A program made the position numbers and the translations under genes. From Bacillota bacterium (GTDB lineage: Bacteria > Bacillota > Clostridia > Acetivibrionales > Acetivibrionaceae), in the NCBI GenBank assembly GCA_023398495.1, contig JAEWSG010000039.1, forward strand, positions 62,001-126,000: a DNA stretch of 64,000 nucleotides, in the 5' to 3' direction. Shown here piece after piece: positions 49,527 through 59,797 of this stretch. Every line of letters begins with the position of its first letter. Positions within the stretch are counted from its first letter, which is position 1. The notes beneath the pieces are model-generated. The model had not been told where the DNA came from. It did no database searches and saw nothing but the letters and a program-made list of their open reading frames with translations.

Positions 49527-52382
49527 ATGAAGAGAAATTTACAAAAGTATTTGTGTTGTATTCTAAGTGTTTTTATGCTGTTCTCACTATTTGTAAGTAA
49601 CGTACAAAATGTTGCTGCTGCTCAGATTGAAGTGGCTCCAAAAAGTGCAAAGCCTGCAGTTGTTAAAGACATTGGTGGGCACTGGGCAGAAAAACAAATT
49701 GCCGATTGGTGTTCAAAAGGTATTATGAGTGGTTATAGTGACAATACCTTTAAACCCGATAAAACTATAACCAGAGCAGAGTTTATGACACTGGTCAACA
49801 ATGTTTTTGGCTACAAAGCAAAAGCATCAGGTTCTTTTACTGACGTTAAGAATGGTGACTGGTATTATGATGAATTATTAATAGCTATTGAAGCAGGATA
49901 TGTAAAAGGTTATTCTGACGGTTCAATTAAACCCAAGGAACAAATTAGCCGTCAGGAAGTTGCAGCGGTTATAGCTAATATATTAAGACTCGAAGCAGCT
50001 GAAAATTCAAGTGAACTGCTGAAAATGAAAGATAATAAAAGTATTGCTGCATGGAGCAAAGGTGCAATAGGAGCAGTTCTTGAAAATGGGTACATGAAAG
50101 GGTATAAAGATCAGACGTTTAAGACTGGAAACCCTATTACTAGGGCTGAGGCAGCGGTAGCATTACAAAATATTGCCGGTGGTATTTACAATGAAGCAGG
50201 TACATATGGTGATACTACAATCGAAGGAAATGTAAGTGTTGGTGGGGATGGAGTTATTTTAAAAAATATGACAATAAAAGGCAGTTTGTATTTATCTGAG
50301 GGAATCGGAAGCGGAACGATAGTATTAGATAACGTGACAGTCAACGGAAAGACTTTGATATGCGGCGGTGGCATGGAAAGTATAGTTGTAAAAAACTCAA
50401 CACTTGGAAAGACAGTAGTTGAAAAAAAAGACGGGAAAGTTAGGATTGAGGCAAGTGGAAAAACAAAAATAGGTAAAATGGAACTTCGTTCAGGAAGCAA
50501 GCTTGAGGAAAAAGATTTATCAGATGCGGGATTTGAAGAAGTTGAAATCAAAAAAGTTAATAATTCAACAGCAACCATACAGTTTGCTGGAGATTTTAAA
50601 ACTGTAGACCTGGCATCAGCGGCGAAAATAGAGGTTGTTAATGGAAATATTGGCGAGCTCAAAGCCAAGGAAGAGTCTCAGAATTCAGAGATTAAAGTGT
50701 TGTCCGGAATAGTTGAGAGTATTGATATTAAAGCAAAGGTTCAACTGGATGTTGAAGGTGGTAAAATTACAAATGTTATAGTTGATAAAACATCAACAGG
50801 AACTATCGTTACAGTTAAAGAGGGTGCCTTTATAAGCTCCTTAACCACTGATTCAGCTATTGAAGTTTTAGGAAAAGGAGAAGTAGAGAACGCAGTAGTA
50901 AATGTTGATGGAGTTAAATTTGAAGTAGAACCTTTGAAGATTGAGAAAGCAAAGGAAGTAGAAGTTCAAATTGGGGATGTAACACCGACACCTGCCTCAA
51001 CTATGGCGGCGACTTCTACTGCCATAGCTACAGCTACCCCAACCCCAAGCACAGGTGGGAATAATGGAGGTAGTGCTTCAAATCCAACATCAAAGGCAAC
51101 TAGAACACCAACACCAACCACAACACCAACCACAACACCAACCACAACACAAACTACAACACCAACTACAACACCAACACCAACCACAACAGCGACACCA
51201 GCTACAACAACGGGACCAGAAGTGACAGCGTCGCTTGAAAAAATATTTGCAGAGGAAACGGGAATTGTAATATCACTATATAAGACTATTGGAGAAGATG
51301 ACGATTATATTGAAGATTTAGATATCAGTGACTTTACTTTGGTAAAAGATTTTACTCAAGGAGGAACTATAATAGAAGGTATCAGCTTATACCGTGATGA
51401 ACTGTCTGGAACTTATGAATATGAAATACTGCCACAAGAGAGCACATCATTTGAAGCTGGTAATTATAGATTGGCATTCCATAAAGAGGGATACACTGTG
51501 GCACACATTGATTTTGAAATTGGGGCACCTGATCCGCAGATAGTTATTGGATATTCTCCAGATGCTCCTTTTGACTATAGAGTAGATAATACAATTACAG
51601 TATTTTTATCTACTATTGATATAGTTGATGAAACAGAAATAGACGTTTGTCTGTTTGGAGAAACCGTTGAGGACATTATAGTTGGTCCTGAAACAGTAGC
51701 TGTTTATGATAATGAAGCAACAGTCGAAATTATTGTACCGGCACAAACGGTTGAAGCAGGAATGTATTACATAGGTGCTCAAGCTGGTGAAGTTACAAAC
51801 TACGTACCTGTCGTATTTGAGAATTTATCTATAGAAATAGAAGGCTATGAAGGCATAGATAATATTACAGTATCAAATGCAGTATATCAGGACGTCTATG
51901 CAATTGTGGGTCTATTGCCGACGAGCATTTGCATAATAGATACAGAAGTAAGTGTAGGTTTAAGCTGGTCTGCGGAGATGCCTATATATGAAAACGGTGA
52001 AGCAGGAGTATATGTATTTACAGCAGAACCAGAATTGCCGCAGGGTTATAAAGATGATACAGACCCTCAAGAAATAACAGCAACAGTTATAGTACGTGAA
52101 GAAATAGAAGGGTATGTAGCTTTAGAAGACCTTACGGTATCGAATGTAGTGTATGATGGTGAATTAGCGATTTTTATCATGCTTAACGAACTCATGACGA
52201 GTATTTGCATAACAGGAACAGATGCGAGTGTGGAGGTAGCATGGAATGCTGATGCATCACCACGATATTTTGGTGAAGCGGGAGAATATGAATTTACCGC
52301 AAATATAGTAGCATTTCCGGACGGATATATAGATATTATAGCACCTGAACAAATAAAAATAAAAGTAATTGTAACAGAATAA
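49527..52382 (+). CDS. Secreted SLH-domain protein with beta-helix and Ig-like repeats
   Basis: A 951-residue surface protein. Signal peptide (about 1-32), three SLH domains (about 40-220; first IGGHWAEKQIADWCSKGI, with the ITRAEF motif) that bind pyruvylated wall polymer, a beta-helix-like part (about 225-480; TYGDTTIEGNVSVGG, ILKNMTIKGSLYL), a Thr/Pro linker (about 485-565) encoded by short tandem repeats, and a C-terminal part whose last 180 residues are two similar Ig-like modules (EGYEGIDNITVSNAVY and EGYVALEDLTVSNVVY). Start ATG 49527 after AAGGAG. No cohesin or enzyme domain seen; an adhesin or structural role is inferred. Confidence 0.9.
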   Translation: MKRNLQKYLCCILSVFMLFSLFVSNVQNVAAAQIEVAPKSAKPAVVKDIGGHWAEKQIADWCSKGIMSGYSDNTFKPDKTITRAEFMTLVNNVFGYKAKASGSFTDVKNGDWYYDELLIAIEAGYVKGYSDGSIKPKEQISRQEVAAVIANILRLEAAENSSELLKMKDNKSIAAWSKGAIGAVLENGYMKGYKDQTFKTGNPITRAEAAVALQNIAGGIYNEAGTYGDTTIEGNVSVGGDGVILKNMTIKGSLYLSEGIGSGTIVLDNVTVNGKTLICGGGMESIVVKNSTLGKTVVEKKDGKVRIEASGKTKIGKMELRSGSKLEEKDLSDAGFEEVEIKKVNNSTATIQFAGDFKTVDLASAAKIEVVNGNIGELKAKEESQNSEIKVLSGIVESIDIKAKVQLDVEGGKITNVIVDKTSTGTIVTVKEGAFISSLTTDSAIEVLGKGEVENAVVNVDGVKFEVEPLKIEKAKEVEVQIGDVTPTPASTMAATSTAIATATPTPSTGGNNGGSASNPTSKATRTPTPTTTPTTTPTTTQTTTPTTTPTPTTTATPATTTGPEVTASLEKIFAEETGIVISLYKTIGEDDDYIEDLDISDFTLVKDFTQGGTIIEGISLYRDELSGTYEYEILPQESTSFEAGNYRLAFHKEGYTVAHIDFEIGAPDPQIVIGYSPDAPFDYRVDNTITVFLSTIDIVDETEIDVCLFGETVEDIIVGPETVAVYDNEATVEIIVPAQTVEAGMYYIGAQAGEVTNYVPVVFENLSIEIEGYEGIDNITVSNAVYQDVYAIVGLLPTSICIIDTEVSVGLSWSAEMPIYENGEAGVYVFTAEPELPQGYKDDTDPQEITATVIVREEIEGYVALEDLTVSNVVYDGELAIFIMLNELMTSICITGTDASVEVAWNADASPRYFGEAGEYEFTANIVAFPDGYIDIIAPEQIKIKVIVTE
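51108..51190 (+). repeat. Short tandem repeats encoding the Thr/Pro linker
   Basis: Units of ACACCAACCACA and near variants, giving TPTTTPTT in frame; a typical linker of clostridial surface proteins. Confidence 0.8.
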
Positions 52383-52526
52383 TTATAGTATAGAACTGTA
52401 ATAAGAACATGCTGTTACGATGTTTAATCAACCTTGTACATTACAGAAATAAGTTCTGCCAAAGTAAACTAACAAAAAAGATAAGGGACTTATCGTAGAA
52501 AAATTCTCAATGACAAAACCTAAGGT

Positions 52527-52576
52527 AAACAAAAACCAGCTGCAACAATTATTAATTGTGCAGCTGGTTTTTGTTT
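52527..52576. terminator. Bidirectional terminator
   Basis: Perfect arms AAACAAAAACCAGCTGCA / TGCAGCTGGTTTTTGTTT between the convergent SLH and alpha-2-macroglobulin genes. Confidence 0.85.
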
Positions 52577-52589
52577 ATATAACTACTAA

Positions 52590-55500
52590 CTAAAGGTTTT
52601 GTACCGGAAACTTCTTGATATAGCCAAGCAGATACTGTCTCATGAAGGCCAAATCAAGGGAGTTTATCCTTCCGTCACCGTTTAGGTCACCGGTTTCAAG
52701 AGGCATAGGTAATTGGGTCTTCAAGCCAAGCAAATACATTCTCAAATGTCCGAAGTCAATTGAACTGATTCTTCCATCACCATCCACGTCACCGTATAGT
52801 ATTTCTTTGACAGGAGTAGGATTTGGAACTGGAAGTTCTTCAATAGGTGTCAATATTGGATCGGTAGCATCAATTATAACTGTTTCGTTTTTTCCGCAAT
52901 TTATATTGTCCCTTGATGATTTGCCTTGAATGATTGGCCCTTGAGCAGTGTAAGTTCCGGGGCTGATTACCCTTGCGTAATACTCAATATGTTTTTTGTT
53001 TTGCCAGTAAGTGCTATTGTATATATAGAAACTGATTTTCTGGCCTTCGGTGTTGTAATATGAGTTATAAGGCTTCAACCCTGATGGCAGATAGTCGGTT
53101 ATTTCATATACCCCGTCAAAGGCAGCATTGCTCATATTCCACTCCAGCCTTACCTTAATTACGTCACCCTGTTTCAAAGTATTTGAAGACAGTGGGATTC
53201 CGTTGGTGAACAAATATGTTCTTTTGATTGAAAGATCATCGTCTACAGTATTTGTTTCCAAGATATCTTCTTTAAATATGGATACTACTGATATAGCTCC
53301 TTCAACGCTTGTAATTTTTAAGTCGGCGAGCTGTGAAGGTAAAAGTGAAAGACTATAGGATGAACCGTTTTCAAAGGTTAAAGTTTTAGTTTCTCCGTTT
53401 AGAGAATAAGTAACTTTACCCGGTTCGGTATTAGTGTTTTCTATTTGTGTCGAGATAAACATGAGTTTTTCAGTATTAAGCAGGATATCTTTTGCATAAT
53501 TATTTGTGCAATATTCATACAAGCCTTCACTTTCAGGCTTTTCAAGCCTTGCAGTAAGATATGCACAGAGTGAAGTGGTTTCAAGAATATCATCCTTGTC
53601 TCTACCAGTGTTAATTCTATAATAAGGTTTGAATTCTTCCACCAAAGGATAAATTCTGTCATTGTAAAGCTGTTCTGCTGTAGAAATATCACCAAGCTCA
53701 AAGTAAGCCAGTGAAATATATGCAAGATCTTTAACAGACAGATTATCTGTAAGTGCTACTTTTTCAAGTGAAAGAAGTATAGGTTCCTTCAGAACGGCAA
53801 GTCCGTAAAGTGCTTTTGCTTTATCTCCGGCAGATGAGTTGTTTTCAAGCGTTTTGTAATAGTAATCACTGAGCGATTGTGTATTTACCATGCTTTTTGC
53901 CAGTGCAGTGAGTTTTGCAGTAAGTTCAAGGTCGCTTGCGGAATATGGCAACAAGGACAAACCTCCATCAGTTTTCTGATATTCGCTGAGGGAAGGCTTT
54001 TGTAATTGATTGCTGTAGATATAATCCGGGAAGTATTTAGTGAGCAGGCCGGATGCCGTATAATTAGATATAAGTTGATCAATTCTGTTGCCATAGGAGT
54101 ATCTTAAACTGATAAGATCCCATAAAAACATACCTTTGCTTTTATCCTGGAAGGCTACTTGTGTGAATCCTCTTTTCCCACCAGTTATTGTCATATCTGG
54201 GGCAACATTCTGGAATTCTGCTTTTTCGATCTGGTAGTAGGATTTTACTACGTTGAAAGTATGCTTTAATGCATCAGAATATTTACTGGTGTAAGCCTTT
54301 ATTGTTATGTCCTGCTTGCCTTCATTCAGCTTCCAGAGAGGAATGTTGATTCTTTCAAAGGCTTTGCCGGTGACAGTCAGTTTTGGACTTGAAGCATCTG
54401 AGCCTGTCACCTCGAAGGTAACATCTTCATTTTCTTCAAGGCCGTTACCGTAAGCATTTACACCAAGAACCGGCTTGTCGCCCTCAAGGTAGGTTGTATT
54501 AAAGCTGTAGTTTATAAAGAAAGGAAGTGTTACTAGCATATTTACCTTGTCGCTTCCTGCGTGCAGATCCTCAGAAATGGCACAAAGGGTAACTCTCCAT
54601 GAGGTTATGTTGTCAGGAAGCTTGAAGCTGGCATAACCCTTACCATTCTTATCAGTTTCAACGGATATGAATTGAGCTGTATCCCTGAAGTCCTCTCTGA
54701 CGGCGGAATCCGATGAACCACCTTCAGCGGAAGAACCTACTACTGGAACTACATTCTTTAAATCATCATCGTAACGATTCCTTGAAGTAGTATTCAAAGC
54801 GTGGGATTTCCCTTCATAGTATACGCCATGATTTACGTTGGTATATAAGGTGTTGAGTGGAGTTACGTTCTGATCGAGCAATTTAAAGAAGGCTTCATCA
54901 ACTACACTCAGGTTTACTGTTGATTTTGCGGGTATTCCGTTTTTATCCCTGACATCAAGGCTGATTTTAACCTGGTCTCCAGGTTTGTAGAAAGCTTTAT
55001 CTGTTTTGGCCTCAATTGTGAGGTTCTTTTCCTGTATGTTGTACACCGCATTATATGAAGCAGATACGTAAGTTTTACCATTAAATTGTACACCTGTTAC
55101 TCTTGCGTTAGGTACTTCTTTTTCGCTGAAGTTGAAGGAATGGGAGGAAGACGTTCCTGTGGTATAGTCATAAGTACCATTTTGGGATTTGTAGTAGAGG
55201 AATTTTCCGCCAGCAAGAGGTTCAGAACCATATTTGAAGGTAAGATCAACATTTTCTCCTAAGCCATATGAACTCTTGTTACCTTCAAGAATATATCCTT
55301 TGCGCTGGTAATTTGAATAATCGAGCTGCTCTCCGCAGTATACAGTGAAAGTCATATTTCTTCCATTACCGTCTACACAGTTTAATTCGGCAGTATAATA
55401 ACTATCAGGGAGATGTGGTGCATCAAACACGTATGATGCATATCCGTCATTAGTAGTTGTCATTGAAAAATCCCTTATAGGCTCTTTTTGTAATTTGTAG

Positions 55501-57749
55501 TTGTAAGTTTTATAAGAAACCTTGTTTATGTAATCGTAGTAAGTACCGTTTTCAATTTTAATCCAGGTGTTTTTGTAAATTGTGCCTTTAATGTTTTTTC
55601 CGTTCACAGGATTGCCGAGATAATCATTACTACCTTTGGCAGTTCCATTGTTAATTCGGCTAAGGTCTATCTTGTTAACCTGCGCACTGATTGTTCCTAT
55701 ACCATCTTTAGTTTTGCCGTTTGGTTGAACATTAATGTCATTGACAAATACACGCAAATAACTTGATGCAGTTATTTGACCGCTTTCGGGCAGAGTAGCA
55801 CGGGCGTAAAGGCGTGCAGAATGTTCACCTTGAATACTAGAGCTTGCAGAAGGAGAATAACTAACATTCAGGTTGCCTTTCAAGTCTGATTTTTTTGTTA
55901 TATTAGTGGTATTTCCACCTAAAGTGTACGAATCTATGTAATAGGTCATATCCAGATTTGAGACACCGGTACCTTCGAAAAAAGAAGCTTTTATATTGAA
56001 ATTGGCTTTTTCACCGACAAATATGGCGTTTTTATCTTTTGAAACTTCCAACTTATAGGAAGGTTTAATGTAATTTTCTACTCTGAAATAGTGATTGATC
56101 ACAGTTTCACTGCCTTTTTTCAGAGACAGGTAGTAATAACCCTCTGGCAGGTCAGGCAACTTGACAGCACCTTCAAGGAACGAATTGTTCACATTTATGT
56201 TTTGTTTTATTATCGGAGGTGTATTGGAGTAGTAATTTCGATTTATTTCAAGAGATAAATAAGCTATATCCTCATCTTTATATCTGTTTTTAATATACCC
56301 CCAGATATTGATTGTATCATCAGGCTTATACATGCCTCTGTCGGTATGGAAATAACTCCAGTAGCTGTTTTTGTTAATATAGGAATAGCTGCTGCAGTCA
56401 ATAATGGATGACTTTCCTTCTTTGGTAGTTACAGTCATGTATTGGTTGTATCTGTTATAGCTATAACCATAATATGCATTGTTGTTTTCAGAAGGAATAT
56501 TAGCAGTATCAAAGTATGCAACTCCATCGGATTCGGAGTAATTTACCTTATCATATCCCTTAAAGCTTATACTTGCACCCTCAATAGGTTTTTGAGTTAT
56601 GAGGTCGTTTAACCAGACCAGTGTTTTTGTGTTGCTTTGGGATAAATATATTCCTGTATTTGTTATCTGCAAAAAAGTTTGAAATCGTACATCTTTGTAA
56701 TACCCATCAAGAACATAATATCCTTCAGGCAAGTTTTGAGGGACTATCAGATGAGCATCTCCATAGTTTGCTGTACTACCCTCGTTTAGTACCTGTTCAA
56801 ATTCGAGGACTTTCTGAAGTTTATCCACAGGTACAAAACTGGTATTGTAGCTTCGTGCCCAGTAAGGTGTAACATTTTTTTCCTCAACAGCAGTAAAGAA
56901 GGAATTAAAATCCTTATAGGCATAAATACTCGAATTAACTTTGATTTTAGGAGCAGTAAAAGCTCCACCATCGGTCTTGTAATTGGAATAACTAATTATT
57001 ATATCCGGTTTTTCTTCAGAACTAAAATCATATAGATATCTTCCCGCATTCAGAGTAGTAATAATCTCACCCGGTGCAGGTGTTACACTTGCTGCTTTGC
57101 TTTGAGTTTCAAAGGAAAAAACATAATCCTCATCTATAGTCCTTTTTGTTCCGATAATACTCATACCCTTACGGATTGTGACTGTATATACTGTATCATA
57201 GTCGAGCCGGTCAGGGACAAATACAGCTGTCTTCTTGTGAATTTCAAATTTACCGGAAACATTAGGTGTAATTTCAAAATGATCCTTAATGTTGCTGAAG
57301 TTTTCATGGCTGAAAGTTATTTCAATACCGGTGTTTACAGGAACATTGGTGGATTTTTCGGCAGGAAGCGAGCTGATGATTTTAAAGGCTGATTGTGTCT
57401 GAAATACCCAGGTAGTCTCCTTGTCCATACTCATTCTGAAAGTGTAAAGGCTATTTTCCATCAAGGGTCTTGCCAGATTGATGCTGAACATATTTGTGTC
57501 CATCTCTTCAATCTTTGGAGCTGGCTCGCCGTCAATGGAAAAGGCATCACGTATTTCTTCTGCTGAAAAATTCTCTTGAGTTTCAAGGATAAACTCCGTG
57601 TCAACAGCAATACCAGTTGCGTCTGTGTCCTGAGCTACCAGACGAAAACCATTTTTGGGATATGCAGATATTCCAGATGCAAAACCCGAGGTCGTAAATG
57701 TGGCTATCATTACCAGAATTACAATTAGAGCAGTGAGCTTCTTTAACAT
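52590..57749 (-). CDS. Alpha-2-macroglobulin-like protein with C-terminal type I dockerin, thioester absent
   Basis: A 1719-residue exported protein. Signal peptide (MLKKLTALIVILVMIATF, no lipobox), Big_5-type Ig domain near 110-210 (SSLPAEKSTNVPVNTGIEI), several macroglobulin domains, the A2M core (NITSWRVTLCAISEDLHAGS), an alpha/alpha-barrel domain, a C-terminal receptor-like domain and a dockerin (DVDGDGRISSID, DLNGDGRINSLD). In bacterial A2Ms the barrel starts with a CxEQ thioester; the matching place reads RYSYGNRIDQL, near residue 1220, so no thioester. Start ATG 57749 after GGGGAGG. It may trap or fend off proteases at the cellulosome, or act as a large scaffold (inference). Confidence 0.9.
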   Translation of the reverse strand: MLKKLTALIVILVMIATFTTSGFASGISAYPKNGFRLVAQDTDATGIAVDTEFILETQENFSAEEIRDAFSIDGEPAPKIEEMDTNMFSINLARPLMENSLYTFRMSMDKETTWVFQTQSAFKIISSLPAEKSTNVPVNTGIEITFSHENFSNIKDHFEITPNVSGKFEIHKKTAVFVPDRLDYDTVYTVTIRKGMSIIGTKRTIDEDYVFSFETQSKAASVTPAPGEIITTLNAGRYLYDFSSEEKPDIIISYSNYKTDGGAFTAPKIKVNSSIYAYKDFNSFFTAVEEKNVTPYWARSYNTSFVPVDKLQKVLEFEQVLNEGSTANYGDAHLIVPQNLPEGYYVLDGYYKDVRFQTFLQITNTGIYLSQSNTKTLVWLNDLITQKPIEGASISFKGYDKVNYSESDGVAYFDTANIPSENNNAYYGYSYNRYNQYMTVTTKEGKSSIIDCSSYSYINKNSYWSYFHTDRGMYKPDDTINIWGYIKNRYKDEDIAYLSLEINRNYYSNTPPIIKQNINVNNSFLEGAVKLPDLPEGYYYLSLKKGSETVINHYFRVENYIKPSYKLEVSKDKNAIFVGEKANFNIKASFFEGTGVSNLDMTYYIDSYTLGGNTTNITKKSDLKGNLNVSYSPSASSSIQGEHSARLYARATLPESGQITASSYLRVFVNDINVQPNGKTKDGIGTISAQVNKIDLSRINNGTAKGSNDYLGNPVNGKNIKGTIYKNTWIKIENGTYYDYINKVSYKTYNYKLQKEPIRDFSMTTTNDGYASYVFDAPHLPDSYYTAELNCVDGNGRNMTFTVYCGEQLDYSNYQRKGYILEGNKSSYGLGENVDLTFKYGSEPLAGGKFLYYKSQNGTYDYTTGTSSSHSFNFSEKEVPNARVTGVQFNGKTYVSASYNAVYNIQEKNLTIEAKTDKAFYKPGDQVKISLDVRDKNGIPAKSTVNLSVVDEAFFKLLDQNVTPLNTLYTNVNHGVYYEGKSHALNTTSRNRYDDDLKNVVPVVGSSAEGGSSDSAVREDFRDTAQFISVETDKNGKGYASFKLPDNITSWRVTLCAISEDLHAGSDKVNMLVTLPFFINYSFNTTYLEGDKPVLGVNAYGNGLEENEDVTFEVTGSDASSPKLTVTGKAFERINIPLWKLNEGKQDITIKAYTSKYSDALKHTFNVVKSYYQIEKAEFQNVAPDMTITGGKRGFTQVAFQDKSKGMFLWDLISLRYSYGNRIDQLISNYTASGLLTKYFPDYIYSNQLQKPSLSEYQKTDGGLSLLPYSASDLELTAKLTALAKSMVNTQSLSDYYYKTLENNSSAGDKAKALYGLAVLKEPILLSLEKVALTDNLSVKDLAYISLAYFELGDISTAEQLYNDRIYPLVEEFKPYYRINTGRDKDDILETTSLCAYLTARLEKPESEGLYEYCTNNYAKDILLNTEKLMFISTQIENTNTEPGKVTYSLNGETKTLTFENGSSYSLSLLPSQLADLKITSVEGAISVVSIFKEDILETNTVDDDLSIKRTYLFTNGIPLSSNTLKQGDVIKVRLEWNMSNAAFDGVYEITDYLPSGLKPYNSYYNTEGQKISFYIYNSTYWQNKKHIEYYARVISPGTYTAQGPIIQGKSSRDNINCGKNETVIIDATDPILTPIEELPVPNPTPVKEILYGDVDGDGRISSIDFGHLRMYLLGLKTQLPMPLETGDLNGDGRINSLDLAFMRQYLLGYIKKFPVQNL

Positions 57750-58234
57750 AAATTTTCCTCCCCTTATATATTTTTTAGGCTGTTTGCACAAGGTGCAGCC
57801 GAAAATTAAGTTACTACTCTCAATAGCGAAAAAATTTGACTTTATGACATTCTCACAATATGCAGATAACAAAATATTTTTCGTTATTCCAAGTGTGAAC
57901 TCAGATACAATTAGTAGACGAATTACAAAACGAAAAGTTCCATGTTTGGTAAGAATGTGCAAGAATACTTTGGATTGATTGAAGATTATCATATAATTCA
58001 TTTAATCAATAATCGATTAATACTTGCTGTATCAATTCTAATTTATCACATTATACATATTTTTTCAATATAATGGGAAGTGATTATGTTTGATATGGAC
58101 CCATTAAAGATAATTAGTTTGAAAATAAGTAAAAGGAAGTATAAAATATAGTTGTTACATTTTTTACACAGTATGTTTAATCCTTGAAGAGTACGAAACA
58201 TAAAATTGTGATATGGGGTATTGGAGGGGAAGTA
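57750..58234. other. Divergent intergenic region
   Basis: 485 bases between the alpha-2-macroglobulin gene and the next plus-strand gene. TTAATC at 58002-58007 and GATTAA at 58015-58020 form a small dyad. At 57807-57838 about 32 bases resemble 14210-14242. The unused frame extension of the minus gene lies here. No other gene seen. Confidence 0.5.
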
Positions 58235-59737
58235 ATGAAGAAACGATGGATATTAATAGCATTGGAGACCATATTTTATATATTGTTGATTTCTGTCACT
58301 ACGGTTTATGCGGATGATTGCAGCGTAGGGAGAACACCTGACGGTGTCTATCCAATGGAAGATGCTGATATTGTAATGGAATCTGAAGATATAAAGGTGG
58401 ATGTTGAAAAAGGTTTTGTAGAGTGTAATTTTGTTTTTAAGAATACAGGAGAGGAAAAAGATATTTTAATGGGCTTCCCTGCAAAAATGGAAGACGATGG
58501 ACATAACACATATGATGAAGATTTATATTTTAAGGACTTTAAAACTTTTATAGATAAAAATGAAATACCTGTGAAAGTAGAGAAAGGCATAAACCCAAAG
58601 GATTTAATAGATACAAAGTATCCATACTATAGTTCATGGTATACCTTTAGTGTTCACTTTAAAGCAGGTGAAACAAAACATATCAAAAATACTTATTCAG
58701 TAACCTACACATCCTATTCGATGGGTCAGGCAGATGTAGGTTATATACTAAAGACAGGAGCGTTCTGGAAGGATAAAATCGGATATGCAAAAGTAACCTT
58801 TGATTTTGGAGACATCGAACTATACAGAATCGAACATATTTATCCATTCAGCATGCACTTTGAAGGTAAAAATAAAATTGTGTGGGAAAAAAGAGATTTT
58901 GAGCCTGATTTCGATTTGCTTGTCAGGTATCATCAATATTATTTCAGTGAAGAATATTTTAAGTATCTGGAAGAAAATGATAAAGGAGCGTTTGATGAGG
59001 GCCTGGAAAAACTAAATTCATTTAATAAGCTTGAATTTGATAAAATGTCACAGGGGGAGTTGTTAAGCTACTACAACAGATACATAGCTGAGGGGAAAAA
59101 TGCTATTGCAAAATATATAGAGAGTAAAATGCCAGAGGGTTCAATACGTCAAGAAAGTCCGGTTATTAAGGATTTATACTTCGATGATAATGCTCAAAAA
59201 AATAATACCAGAGTTATCATAGGTACATTTGAAGATGAAAACGGGGATATAGTAAATGCGAGAATTGAGGTTTCACATATTGAAAATGGTGAAAAAGTAG
59301 TAGATTTCAATGAAGTACATACTATAGGAGAGTATCAATTACAATACCAGCGTGAGGAGTCATATGAGATTGATTTTTTGCAGGGTATTAATTATGATAT
59401 TGAGTTTTCAGTGAAGGATTCTCAGGACAACGTTGCAACTAAAAAAATAAAATATTTTGTAGAACCGGTTATTCAAGATCCAGTCACAAAAGTAATTGGT
59501 GAAGAGGATAAAGACCAGGGCAACGAGGAAATAAAGAAAATAAGTGAAGAGAATACAAAAAGCACTCAGACAAATCAAAACAATACAAATCAAAACAATA
59601 CAAATAGCGAGAAGGTCAATACTGAAGATGCACCTGCAAAAAGGTTAGCTATAATACCAATTATTGTCGGGAGCATTGGTTTACTAATTATATTAATGCT
59701 AATATTTGTTGTTAAAAAGGAAAAGCCAGGAGATTAA
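58235..59737 (+). CDS. DUF4424-like exported, membrane-anchored protein
   Basis: A 500-residue protein: signal peptide (about 1-27), an external domain rich in beta strands (IKVDVEKGFVECNFVFKNTG, ILMGFPAKMED, FKAGETKHIKNTYSVTYTSY) that matches the DUF4424 pattern, a helical part (about 235-305), an Ig-like part, an Asn/Thr-rich linker and a C-terminal helix (about 470-492) followed by a basic tail. So it is anchored with the bulk outside. Start ATG 58235 after GGAGGGG. Function of the family is unknown. Single gene with a strong terminator. Confidence 0.8.
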   Translation: MKKRWILIALETIFYILLISVTTVYADDCSVGRTPDGVYPMEDADIVMESEDIKVDVEKGFVECNFVFKNTGEEKDILMGFPAKMEDDGHNTYDEDLYFKDFKTFIDKNEIPVKVEKGINPKDLIDTKYPYYSSWYTFSVHFKAGETKHIKNTYSVTYTSYSMGQADVGYILKTGAFWKDKIGYAKVTFDFGDIELYRIEHIYPFSMHFEGKNKIVWEKRDFEPDFDLLVRYHQYYFSEEYFKYLEENDKGAFDEGLEKLNSFNKLEFDKMSQGELLSYYNRYIAEGKNAIAKYIESKMPEGSIRQESPVIKDLYFDDNAQKNNTRVIIGTFEDENGDIVNARIEVSHIENGEKVVDFNEVHTIGEYQLQYQREESYEIDFLQGINYDIEFSVKDSQDNVATKKIKYFVEPVIQDPVTKVIGEEDKDQGNEEIKKISEENTKSTQTNQNNTNQNNTNSEKVNTEDAPAKRLAIIPIIVGSIGLLIILMLIFVVKKEKPGD

Positions 59738-59743
59738 ATAAAC

Positions 59744-59780
59744 AAAAAGCGGTGGAGCTATCTATATGCCTCACCGCTTT
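59744..59780. terminator. Bidirectional terminator
   Basis: AAAAGCGGTG pairs with CACCGCTTTT; between convergent genes. Confidence 0.85.
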
Positions 59781-59797
59781 TCTTATAAACTATGAAA

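Noticed and set aside
50186..50668. Minus-strand frame of 160 residues inside the SLH protein gene
   Set aside because: Shadow of the beta-helix part; no start signal and no recognisable protein pattern.
50966..51187. Minus-strand open frame of 73 residues rich in Val and Gly
   Set aside because: It is the antisense of the Thr/Pro linker repeats of the SLH protein; low complexity and no ribosome site.
57750..58001. N-terminal extension of the alpha-2-macroglobulin frame by 84 codons
   Set aside because: The signal peptide and ribosome site place the start at 57749; the extension has neither and is untranslated leader.
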